Below are positions 11,039 through 27,000 of a stretch of DNA of 39,808 nt, piece after piece. The notes beneath the pieces are model-generated. The model ran no database searches. It was not told the DNA's origin and saw nothing but the letters and a program-made list of their open reading frames with translations. This DNA is from Heterostelium multicystogenum. Its lineage: Eukaryota; Evosea; Eumycetozoa; Acytosteliales; Acytosteliaceae. The position numbers were made by a program, and so were the translations under genes. How positions within the stretch are numbered: position 1 is the stretch's first letter; each line of letters opens with the position of its first letter. The stretch spans positions 1 to 39,808 of the forward strand of contig RCNN01000229.1 in NCBI GenBank assembly GCA_003667245.1, written 5' to 3'.

Positions 11039-11961
11039 CAATAACAACTAATAATATAGATGTTAAATTATTACAGTACTACAAATAAAAATTATAAAAT
11101 AATAATAATACAATACAATCGATCAAGTATTAAGTAAGGCAATTTAAAGTTATTTCTAACATTTAACATTTTTCATTCTTTAGGTTGAGATGATGTTATA
11201 ACATACATCTATTCAGTTGATATAATGATATTTCATATTAATATATTTCAAATATAGATACTACTCCTACTCTTACAACTACTATTGAGATAGTAAGATA
11301 ATCTAATATCATTAAACAAACATATGTTCTTCTATTTAAAAAATTTAAATAGAAATAGAAATAGAAATGATATGAGATAGATAGAAATTATCGCATATAA
11401 ATGATAATAATTAAATAGCGGTATTGATTTTCAACGACATTATACAATACAACATATCAGCAACACACCTCCTCCATTCTGTTCTATCTCAACAAAAATT
11501 AATAAAAAGAAAAACCAAAACACACAAGATAATATATTAATAAAATAATTTAAATTGTTTTTATTAACAGTTCACTATTCCATTAAAAAGAATCAAAGAT
11601 TGTTTTTATGTTGTGAATTTAATTTAGGCATTATTATTATTAAATAACAAAACATAACAATTAATCTATTGAATATTCTCAATTTTTCAATATAATTATA
11701 TTAAGTTTTTGTTGTTTTTTTCTTTTTGAGAAAAACAAGATAATTATATATATATATAATTATATAATAAAAGCTATACTTATAATTAAATTATATGATT
11801 TGTAAAGTAGTAATAGAAACTAATTAGGAGTAGTAGTAATAGCTGTTAGTTTTTTGAATAGAACAGAAATAGATATTTATAGTTATATTTAGGTTTTACT
11901 ATTATTTATTATTAAAAGTTTGAATAGTAGTAGCAGTAGTAGTAGTAGTAAATAAATGATA
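11039..11961. other. AT-rich intergenic region, no gene seen
   Basis: Consists of A/T runs, dinucleotide TA stretches near 11745 and (TAG)n at about 11930-11949 just before the next gene. No frame with family resemblance. Confidence 0.55.
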
Positions 11962-15822
<3,861 letters not shown>

Positions 15823-16078
15823 ATTCTGGAGAGGTAAACTTTGTCAAATGATTTGTAAACAAATAATTTGTATTTATTATTTTTGGAGAGGTTGTTATAG
15901 AAACTGTTTGATACTACATATGTAATTGTTCCTTTTGATGATTGACCACCTTGATCTACACTTTGACATTTCATTAAATGCAGCACCTTTTAAGCCTCAA
16001 ATTGCTTGTTTTTTGATCATATCCGCAGAATAGCAAAAACAAGTAAAATTATTTTGGTTCTAAGTATGATAAAAGAAT

Positions 16079-16738
16079 TTATGTTGTCGTTGTTGTAGTT
16101 GTTGTTTTGTTTGTAGGCGAATCAAGAACTAATGTGTTCGCCAGAAAGTCAAGACCCTCTTCGATGCCATAACCTGTGGTTGCTATGAGTGGCTGAATCA
16201 TCCAAGGATGATCGCTGATCAGGTGAAGGTCAAGATGTGTCTCGATGTCAATAGTCGACATAGCAGTGGGCAGATCCTGTTTGTTGCAATATATCAGAAT
16301 TGGGGCATTTTTGTAATCGTCCATTATATTGATAATAGACCAAAAGTATTCTTTGACCTCGGTAATTCTCTCTCGGTCTGACGAGTCAACAACAAATATT
16401 AGTGCATCGTGTGGAATATAGTGTTTCAAAAGAGGCCTAGCTACAGAGCTCAAGCTGATATCCCAAATAACAATCCTTAGATTGCCATGTTGTAACTCCT
16501 CCACATTGAAACCAATTGTTGGTATTGTGGTAACGACCTCACCTAACTTCATCTTATACAGCAGCGTTGTTTTACCTATTATTAGTGTTAAAATATAACA
16601 TATAAGATAAGTTGATCTTTCTAATGACCTCAGCTATTCCTCTAATTACCAGCAGCATCTATTCCAACCAAGTTTATTTTATATTGTTTAGAATTGCCAT
16701 TAATCACTGAAAATGAATCTACTTAGATAATGACCCAT
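16079..16738 (-). CDS. ARF-family small GTPase with degenerate switch II (G3) motif
   Basis: Exon 1 (16650-16738) begins ATG-GGT, giving the Met-Gly start typical of N-myristoylated ARFs. One extra T in a T4 run near 16709 appears to shift its frame. Exon 2 (16079-16575) follows a 74-nt intron (16576-16649) that splits the P-loop, GIDAAG-KTTLLYK. Switch I TIPTIGFNVEE, G4 CNKQD and G5-like IATTGYG are kept. G3, normally WDxGGQDxxRPLWRHY, reads WDISLSSVARPLLKHY with the same spacing: both glycines and the glutamine are replaced. The C-terminus ends in poly-Thr. ARFs recruit coat and tethering proteins to membranes, and this one may bind nucleotide but hydrolyse it poorly. The specific ARF/ARL subfamily is not assigned. 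Confidence 0.85.
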
Positions 16739-17037
16739 ATTCTTAATTATTCTTAACTATTTGATATTCATAAATATAGTATTGATTGTTTCTTTCCTAC
16801 ATAACTTTTAATCTATTTGAAACATCTTAATCTAAACATCAGTAGGCAAACCCGACTCAGCAACATTGTCAAGAAAATTGACAAATATATTTTAAAAACA
16901 AAATAGATTTTATATTATTTATTGTTGAAATAAATTTAGTTAGTGATTAAGAAGTTTGACAAAAGTATTTAAAGTAAATGCTTGGAAATATTTGGTGAGT
17001 AGACTAGTTTAGGTTTGGATGTACTACCAACTATCTA

Positions 17038-18519
17038 TTAAACTCTACTAACAACAATTTCAAAGAAGAAAATTCTTTCAATGGTAGAGCATTTTCTCTC
17101 TTGTACTCCGGTTGAAACTTTAACGCTATCACTTTCGAAATGATCGGAGCATTTAAATCCTGACAAGAAATTCTTATAAGTTGGGATAAAATATCCATAT
17201 GGATAATTTGGATAGGTAACTTTAACTGGGAAGTCAATGTTAAGAAGATCATAACTATGAGACTTGCCGTTGACACTACACCACATTCTTGGCAAGAAAC
17301 CTCCTCTTGGATAGGTTCCAAAAACTCTAATTTGGAATCTACACTTTTTGTTGAATTTCAATGTGAATCCTGGTTTGTGACCAAAAATACATCCATAGCA
17401 ACCGGTTATTGGATCAAAAGGTGGTCTTGGATTGGAACCCCCTTGGAAATATCCATCTTTAGTTGGTGCATTCCATGCATCTAGTCTGTAGATAACTGGA
17501 TTATCTTTAACTTCAATGACCGATGGAAGGCTATCTAGGATGACAAGTGGAACTGGATAGATATACATATCATTCTTCAAGAGTTCGGGAAGACTCTCAA
17601 TACCTGAATTTAATTCAGGATGTCCTTCAAGAATGTTTTCGGTAATACATCCAGCAATATCATCGATTCCTGCAATCAAAGATTCATGAAGTAACTCTCT
17701 GAAAGATTTGACTGCATCGACTCCCTCAATTGCGTTTCTTCCACCTGCTTCGTTTTTACTATATCCAAATTGATACCAATAGGCATCTTGAAGTCTTCTG
17801 AAGAGGGTGAGGGCCAATAAACCTTGGACATGGTTTCCAATAACATAGTTGTCAAACACGTCATTTGCACACATTGAGATGAAACTTTCAACATTTTCAA
17901 TACAAGTAGCAAGTTGTATTCTGACATCTATTGCAGTATTTTCATTAACATGATGCTTCTCAACTAGATCCATTTTAAAACTATTTAACTTATTGGTCAA
18001 TTCCTTGCAGGTTTTTCTCAAGCCATCGAGGGAGGAATTACACATTTCTCTCCAAACTTCAATATTTCCATCTTTAATTCTCTTATCAACTTCATCCATG
18101 ATTTCTTTTTTGAGTTTTTTTTAGTTTCTGATCAACATTTTCCTCTTCTTCATTAGCTCTTGACCAAAAGATAGAAAAGATACCGCTGCACAGTGCTCCA
18201 ACCACAGGAATACATCCACTTATAATTAAAAGGGTTAATTGTCAATTAAAACAATTTAATTTAACCAATTTTTATTAATAATTACTTACATAACACCATT
18301 AATCAAAATTCCTACATCTTCTTTGGTTGGCTCATAGGAACAAATTACCTGGACTGGATCTTTAATCTCCAAAGCTTTGAAGAAGAGAGCATTTGGCACA
18401 AGAGTCAAAGGATTCTTTTTGATATCTTCAATAAATGAAGCGGGATCCTTTAAAATCTTCAAATCCTTTACAGGGATGGAAGATTCTGAAATGTCTTTGT
18501 AAATATTATCTTTATCCAT
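17038..18519 (-). CDS. delta-endotoxin-N-like (Cry domain I-like) protein
   Basis: Two exons are seen: 18290-18519 and 17038-18218, across an intron at 18219-18289 with GTAAGT...AAG ends. Start 18519 is the first in-frame ATG. The N-terminal half resembles the helical pore-forming domain I of Bacillus crystal proteins: a Pro- and Gly-containing hydrophobic helix right after the splice, then long amphipathic helices and a Trp/Tyr-rich helix near residue 240. The last 170 residues are Trp/Tyr/Gly-rich and probably beta; I cannot assign their family. From memory, the D. discoideum genome analysis listed endotoxin-N among domains probably gained from bacteria. An A-rich stretch at 18108-18126 shows one apparent frame break. 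No signal peptide is visible. Confidence is moderate because the family is divergent; toxicity is not implied. Confidence 0.6.
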
Positions 18520-19057
18520 TTGGTAGTTAGTAGAATGCAATGTAATGATTTAGATTAAACTCCGTCTGACGGAACCCTTTAAATAGTTGTTAGTAATTTA
18601 CAAATTTAAAACCATTAATTAAATATAAGTATTAAACTTTCTTACTATTTTTGTAATCCAATCACTATTCTCCAATGAATTAGGATTAAAAATAGAATTT
18701 AACAATAAACCACTAATGTTATCTTTTAAAGTTATCCAATGGGCTATAACTTATAACCATTTATTTACACCTAATCACAACAACTAAGAAGAAATGACAA
18801 TTAATATGTTTGATATATAATAAAAAGTAGTGGGGTTGCAAGAAGAAGTATTTTTAAATCTTTGCTACGATACAAGAGGATACGACTGGATGTTCTCAGT
18901 GGTCAAACTACAAGATTAATGTGGTGGTTACCAAATAAACTTTAAATTTAATCATTAAACAACTAACAAATGTACATTTTTAGAATTAGTTAATATTGAA
19001 ACTAACACTTGGGGAAAAAAAAATAACCCTAACCTAGGTTAATTTACAAATACAAAA
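18520..19057. other. intergenic region between divergent genes
   Basis: Probably contains both promoters (minus-strand gene at 18519, plus-strand gene at 19058). The only GC-rich item is the hairpin at 18561-18573. A short open stretch near 18865-18920 (+) has ordinary base composition but no family match. Confidence 0.5.
18561..18573. repeat. GC-rich 6-bp hairpin (TCCGTC-T-GACGGA)
   Basis: Perfect inverted repeat with a one-base centre, 42 bp upstream of the endotoxin-N-like gene start, in otherwise A/T-rich DNA. Its flanks resemble those of a larger hairpin near 39040. Confidence 0.6.
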
Positions 19058-19093
19058 ATGTTGTTTACTTTGTGTTTAAAACAATAGGAGCTC

Positions 19094-19137
<44 letters not shown>

Positions 19138-20283
19138 TATTTTAAACAACAAACACCTATTAATAGAAGTATTAAAGAATTATATCAGTTTAACATAGCG
19201 TTAGATAAAATGGAAAGATCGATTGAGTATTTTATTGATAAAGATCATATTGGAGAGAGGGGAATCTGATCAGTTTCAGAAAGATGGATTTGTGTTTATT
19301 AGAGATGTGTTGAATCATCATGATGTTTGAGTTGCTCAAAAGTAGAGTTGAGCCGCTCTTTCATGGAAAGTTTGACACAGGAATCTATCCTGATGAATGG
19401 CATTGGCGAAAAGGTAAGTTAATGATGATTGTTCGAGATCTATTTCTGATGCCAATGAATCAATGAGTCATTTAATCAATCAAATAATCATCAAATTAAC
19501 GCACAAACAGGTCTTTCAAGAGATGATATAACACGAGAGATTGTGAATGCATGGAAATGTGACAGAATGTTCGCCAAGACTGCACTTTGATGAAAAATTT
19601 GGTGCTATCGCTGCTAAGCTGATGGGATGGAGTGGTGCAAGATTAGCACAGGACGATATATTTGTAAGAAGCAAAACGTTTAAACTGACAGCTTAAAAGT
19701 TGTAATTGAAACAATTAATTGTTGTTGTTTTAGTGGGAAACCTACTGCAGGTAAAACCAATCGGATTTCATCAAGATCAACCGTATATCAATTGTTTTAA
19801 ACCGAATGAGGTTGTAACTATATGGATTGCACTGACTGATGTTAGCTCTCAAAATGGTACCTTGGAGTATGTAAAAGGCTCACACAAATGGCCAACATCG
19901 CACACTCTAGGTGAAGTGGAGTTCCACGCACCAGATGACTACCTGGTGCACCTGAATGAGGCTGCCAAGTTTGCAAACATGACAAATACATATGAAAAGA
20001 TACCTTGTGTGTTTAATGCAGGGATCATGCAGTGTTCATCATGGAATGATGTGGCATGGTTCGGCAACAAATCCATCTTCCACTGTGGGTCGTATCAGCT
20101 TGGCTCTTCACTACATTCCAGCGGATTGCATATTTAGTGAACATATTACCCCAGGTTACATCTATGGTCGCTACAAGATCTATGGCTCAAACAAGCTTGA
20201 AGAATCATTTTTCCCCATTGGTATATCGCAAAGATGGTTATCGATCAGAATGTATCAAATCTTTTATCACACCACCATCATGA
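19058..20283 (+). CDS. phytanoyl-CoA dioxygenase (PhyH) family protein, broken frame
   Basis: Core evidence is at 19760-20200: FHQDQPYINCF supplies the H-x-D iron ligands. WIALTDVSSQNGTLEYVKGS follows, and HHGMMWHGSATNPS supplies the distal His. Upstream, DQFQKDGFVFIRDVL (about 19266-19310) is the usual PhyH N-terminal motif. Introns are likely at about 19412-19510 and 19663-19733. Frame changes occur near 19255, 19320, 19588, 20030 and 20210. The proposed start (19058) lies before a stretch of 14 ATT codons (19096-19137), giving poly-isoleucine followed by a charged region. If translated it would be a membrane anchor. These enzymes are Fe(II)/2-oxoglutarate oxygenases; the substrate is unknown. 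The 5' end is uncertain. Confidence 0.75.
19096..19137 (+). repeat. (ATT)14 microsatellite, reads as poly-Ile
   Basis: Fourteen uninterrupted ATT units at the 5' end of the PhyH-like gene. In the frame that continues open for 40 codons afterwards they encode isoleucine. Confidence 0.85.
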
Positions 20284-20505
20284 TCATAGAATAAGACACT
20301 ACTTAACCTAGACCAATTATATATTCAAATCATATGTACAAATAATATTTATTTATCCTATGCAACCATTGTAGTTCAAAACAAATAAAACATTTTGATT
20401 AAAAAATCTTTTAATTAGTGGGTTGTGAGTTCAACAATGAAAACATCAAGAGGGGCTCATTTTCATTGTTTAAATTAAATTACACATATTAAAAGAAAGA
20501 TAAGA

Positions 20506-21440
<935 letters not shown>

Positions 21441-21495
21441 AGAAAACATTATTGTTGTTAATTGTAAATTGATTATTCAATATTATCATATTTTA

Positions 21496-23906
21496 TTATT
21501 GATCCGTATCAATATCAGCTGAAGTTGTTGCTGGTAAAAGATAGTTTGTAACATTAATGTCAAGTGGTTTCTTATTTCTCAAAAATCTCGTATGATACTT
21601 TTGTTTGACTACCCATCGGATTACCAATTGCTGAATGGAAATATTTGTTGATTTCATACACTCGGCTAATGTGGCTGGGTCCAACTTTAGGAGAGCTCCA
21701 ATTCTAAGAGTATATGCTAGGACTTCGGTTAGATTTTGCCTGACCATGAGATTACTTAAATCTGGCAGGATCTTTTTCTTGATAATGCTCGAGAATGAAT
21801 GGTTACTCTCCTGGAAGTAAGAGTCGTAGTATAATGCTGTTTCATAGATAGTGGATAGCACCCAAAGATCGTTGTTTTTAATAGCATACTCGACATTGGA
21901 TTTGTCAACAATCCAAGCACTCTTGTAGTGGCAGAGAATCCTGTGTCTGTCAAATCCCTTATTCTCGCTAAGAAACAATATTAGGTCTAATGTTGAATAA
22001 ATTGGCGAATTTTTTGAACAGTTTCCAAAGAAGAGTTGGATGCTATGAAATTTAAATTCCTTTCATTCATAACGAGTTCACAATGATCAATAATATATGA
22101 AAAGATCAAAAGGTCGTCAGTGACACAGAGATCACGCAGGAGATATATATTTTGATTCTTGAAGTCGCCTTCCTGATTCTGTGGTAATGTTGATAAGCAT
22201 GGTACTACTTTGATTTCTTCTAATAGATACTTAATACAACTCATGTCTCTACTCTTTACTGCATAGTTGAGTGCCCTGTGACCTAATGATGCCAACTGAT
22301 CACTGAAGCACCGTAACATGTCAATATACCGGAAATTACCAGCTCTGAAAGCAAGTAAATATATATCGTGAATTGCCAACCTGAAAATCTCGTTGGAGGG
22401 TTTAATCTTTGCTACGATGTGCATAAGGAGATCCATGTCGATTAGTGTATTGGTTTTCTTGAAAACACACTTGATGCCTTTCAAAGGTCGTAGTAGATCG
22501 TATAGCAAAATCATATGTGGCGTAAAATTCACGGTTATGTTTTCAAATTGATAAGAACGGAGGAAGACTAGGCAGGAATGTGAGCAACTTAACAATAAGT
22601 GAATGTGGAATATAGTCCATCTCCCCTAACCGCACGAAGATTTTGGATATTGCAGTTACAGTAAGATCTTTTTTTTTGGAAATGTAAGCTGCTGCCATAT
22701 CGAACTGTTCCGGTGTACCATATTGAATGACGAGAGGTAGCACTTGATTCTTTGTCAAGAGTAGATAAATTAAGACAATAATACTCTTTGTCTGGATCAA
22801 CTTGATTCTATACTTTTCCAGGAGCTGAATATAATTGGTCTTATCTAGCATTTTAACTGACAAATCCTGCAGGATATCTGTCAAAATAAGGTCCCGGAAA
22901 TGTAATTCCAATGATTTCTTCTCTCTCTCAATAATATCTGCTGGAATCTTCAATAAAACCAATTGTTCTACCAATTCTTCATTTGTCATGACCAATTGAT
23001 TCCTAAAATAATGGCAACGCAGTACAACATCGAATCGATTGAAAACATTTGATACCGGCAGCTGTAGGGCGATTTCCATAGCCATTTCATACTGGGCCTG
23101 AGTGTATGGCAACTTGATTGATAGATACTCTACAAACTTGATGTCATTCATCATGAATGCGACATCAGGATTTTCTTTTAGGTTAAGTAGTATCCATTTT
23201 TTTGAATTCCGGGTCATTTGACATTGCACCAAGCTCCTTAAAAACTCTTGGATCACGGTAGACTAACCGCTGGAACCGAACACAAGAATATAGATTTTTT
23301 ACATTCGATCTCGACTTAGGTGATGTTGTACTGATAAAAATGTCTTTTAAAGGGTTCTTGTGCTCATCTAGTACATTTTTTAACAAGTAGAAATAGATTT
23401 GATAGTGGCCTTTGTCCCATGCCTTTGTAAGTATGTTGTTGTCTGAACGTAAGGTTTCTCTTCTCTGCATTTTCATATTGCTAGCCGTCTTTCGCAGCTC
23501 CACAGGGTAGGTTTGGCTGGCGAGTACTTTGACAATATCCAATGATCCAGCGACCACTGCAATCTGCAAGAGATCAGGATCTACAAAATACTCTTGATAC
23601 TGCTCATAAAGCATCTGGAACAAATCAAAGTCCAAAACTTTCTCGAAAAACAGTCTAAGTGAAGATGAGTTAACTTCGACATGCTCTTTTCTCTTCAGAC
23701 GATATCGAAGTAACTCTAACTGATTGAACCTAACTAAACTATCTAAATCATTCCAATGGATATATTTATATCTCCAATCTTCATAATAGATTTGAAATCT
23801 TAAATTTTTTAAATTGATCCTTGATCAAATACAAATAATATTTATTCTTCAAGACTCTATATATTACATCACTATTGTTTTTTGTACAACTTTCTAAACT
23901 TGTCAT
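21496..23906 (-). CDS. dictyostelid ankyrin-like family protein, apparent frameshifts
   Basis: Four overlapping minus-strand frames (23635-23183, 23256-22543, 22595-21987, 21978-21496) form one continuous coding region. Extending upstream gives an ATG at 23906 (MTSLESCTKNNSDVIYRVL), with one frame change in an A6 run near 23808. The N-terminus (VIYRVLKNKYYLYLIKDQ) matches in style that of the paralog at 35454-37423. The body has degenerate ankyrin-like helices such as LLQIAVVAGSLDIVKVLA, ALNYAVKSRDMSCIKYLL and RLVRFNQLELLRYRL-type units. Such ankyrin-like proteins form large families in dictyostelids and their function is unknown. It ends 56 bp from the convergent TPI gene. I place it by repeat style, not by a named family. 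Confidence 0.7.
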
Positions 23907-24075
23907 TATCTTATATTATATTATAAACATATTTGAGATAAATAATAAAACATATCGTTTTGCTTTGCCATATTTGCAAAAAGACCCTTTTTTTGCCATT
24001 TCAATCAAGGATTCTCATAATTTTGGGGAGTTTCTGATCAATTTCTGCAAAAAAAATGATGAAAGAGTATTTTAT

Positions 24076-27000
24076 TTAAAAATAAAAGATATTTGATTCT
24101 TGACCTGCCACAGTAACTTGGACAGATTGCGGGAACTTAGTGAATCCACATTCTGCAAAGCTACTGGATAAGAATGATGTGCATGTATCAGTGTAATCTT
24201 CAAACATTAGTTGGATATTGGTGTCGACTGCGTTGAATGTTACTCCAAGCTCAATTGGCACAAAGTTACTACCGAGTATCTGAATGGTGTTGTGGCTGGT
24301 TCTGCTGATACGTTTTTATAACAGGTGCTGAATAGGAGAAAGAATAGTTTGAATCAAGGGTTTCATTTCCAACACTTGCAGTCAGTGAGAGGTTCGATCC
24401 TATTCCAGGTGGAACAAGACATTCCATGAAGTGATCGAATGAGCTGCACTCAATACTTTGAGAGTTGATCTTAATTTCCACTTCGTCATACGATACACCA
24501 AGTCCGTTTCCGTCAATTTCGATCAGTCCACCTGTTGTCGAAACCATAGTATTGTTGAATTGTGTTAATATTGAAGGATAGTATTTAAACTGCGATTGGA
24601 TCGTTTGGTCTCCAGATTGAATGAAAAGTGGCTGGGTAGATGTGTCATATTCCAAATCAAAACTCAATCATGTCGTTGGTGAAGTTGTTGATTGTAACTA
24701 CATTGTCACCAATAACCAGTATGGGAGGAAGATCTGAGTCTTCAGAGTTTCCGAAACCATCACCAAGAATAATAATCTTATCATTGGGATCTCCAGATGG
24801 AGGAACGAAAGTAATGATTTGGGACCGCTGAAGCTAAATGACTGTTGATCGAGTGTTCCAATGTCGAAATTCGATTTCTGATCATCAATAACTACGGTAA
24901 ACCGATCTATGATCTCCAATGGCTGGTGGTGTCAAACACACAATCTTTTCATGAGAAAGGCTTGCAATTGGTGAGCACTCGAGTTTGTCATCGATATAAA
25001 CCTGGACTTTCATCACATCGTCTCCAAAGTTGGAACCAGATATGGTCATAAAATCACTTCCTAAACTCTTGATAAGTTCTGGCTCAATGCTTGCGATAGT
25101 TGGTTGGTTATAGGAGAAGATGAACTTTGATCTCTGAATGTTAAATATTGATTGTGGAGTGGAGATTTGGATTTCATTCTGTTTTCCAAGACCACTTGGA
25201 ACTTGACAAGCCAACTGTGTTGATGATATCAATTCTGTCGAATCACAGTTTTTGTCTCCAATTGAAACAGTCATTGAAGAGTTGAATCTGATACCATTGA
25301 TAGTTATTTTATATCCACCATTGGTTGGTCCACTCAGCTGGTTGACAGATGTAATAATAGGACCAACACCCATGCAAATTGAATCAAAATTGTTTGTGCT
25401 GAAATCAGACTGGGTAAACATTTTGAAATCACAAAGTTGAGAGTTGATGGTTGCAATTGCCATTCCATTGAATTCAGAAGAAATATATCCTTGATAGTTG
25501 TCTGGCTTTGGAAGATAGTACACTTCGAAATCTCCAAACTTTGATTTACTTGTCGAATCACTTGCAACGACACTCTCCAAAATGAATGTGCAAGATAAGA
25601 TTGAAAGTGGTGATGTTAAAGTAAAATCTAGTGGCCAGTGGTACCGGTGGTTTGAGATTTCAGTTCGATTCTATTTCCACGTTGGTAATGATTCAATTCC
25701 TCAAGGAATTTAATAGGCTGATTGTGATATTGGTTGATTGGATCTTTGAGGAGAGTTTGAATTGCCTGACTGAGTCCATTGATGTAAATCCATTTATCAA
25801 GAGCTGTTTCCAACTTTTCTGTTTGGTAGATATTTAATGAAGCAATATCTGATGAATTCAAAAGCTGTGCTGCCATCAATTGTTGAACTCCACTTCCAGT
25901 TGATCTTTCATTCTTGAAAATAGGTGTTTGAACTGAATCTTGGCTAGATGTCAAACTACTTGTTGATTTAAAGAATGATGGCATTTTCATTTGGAACATA
26001 ATAACGTCAGACAGTTGATCTGCTTGAACTGGAAAAAGACCATTGTTTTGGAGAATTTGTACAAAATTGAAAGGAGTCTTATATTGATTCGAAGTGTATT
26101 TATATAAATCTGCCATTGATGTAACTGGTTGTTGCTCGGTGCTAAAGACATTTACGAAGAGTTGAAGTAGATCATAAGGTGAAAAAGTATCATCTGAAGT
26201 TCTACCAGCATTACCACTTATATAATCTGGATTCATCCAATCCCAAGCAGCCTTTGCATTTCTTTTGAATATTTCTTCGTTACTTGGATTCAATGATCCA
26301 TCGCTTGATTAAAAAAAGAATTAGAATACTATTGCACCTACATAAAGTTTGTACTTACGGAACAAAATCATTAATATTTAGCAAAACCATTAATAACTGA
26401 GAAACATTGATCAACATCTGTAACATCCATTTGATATCTTATCTATTTGGATAAAGTCTTGGTAAATACTTTATGGTCTTCAGGTTCGCGAATAGTATAC
26501 TTACATTTAAAAGCTTCTTAGTAACTGCATATATGACTCCATTTGCCCAATTGGGTGGATCTGATTAATTTTGTAGAGGGTATAATCTTCGCGATCCAAG
26601 TCCTTTACTTGATAGTAAACGTAGTGAAGTGTCATGAAATATGCTATTTCCTCAACACATAATTGGTTGTCTGTTCTTATGATATTGGGTGGATTGAAAA
26701 TGTTTGAGACTGAAGTTGTGTCAATTGCAAATTGATAGAAATTTCTTTTGGCATCATCAAAAATCTCCTTAAAAGTTGATGCAAAATAGAGGATGTTGAA
26801 ATCATTATTTGGATCAAGGTCGAAATTTCTGAGAGGTCCCTCAATTGAATATATAAGTTGAGAGGTTGGTGTAATTGGTGGAGGAGGGTATGCTGGAATG
26901 TTGTCATCAGTTGTTAGGATAGGGGATACACGTGCCATATTTTTGGTGCATTGTTGCAAATCATGTTGATAGTCGCAAATAGCTCCAACAGCGTTGTCAT

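Noticed and set aside
23875..24096. 73-codon plus-strand frame between the ankyrin-like and IPT genes
   Set aside because: Starts at a non-ATG codon, is A/T driven and overlaps the 5' end of the minus-strand ankyrin-like gene.
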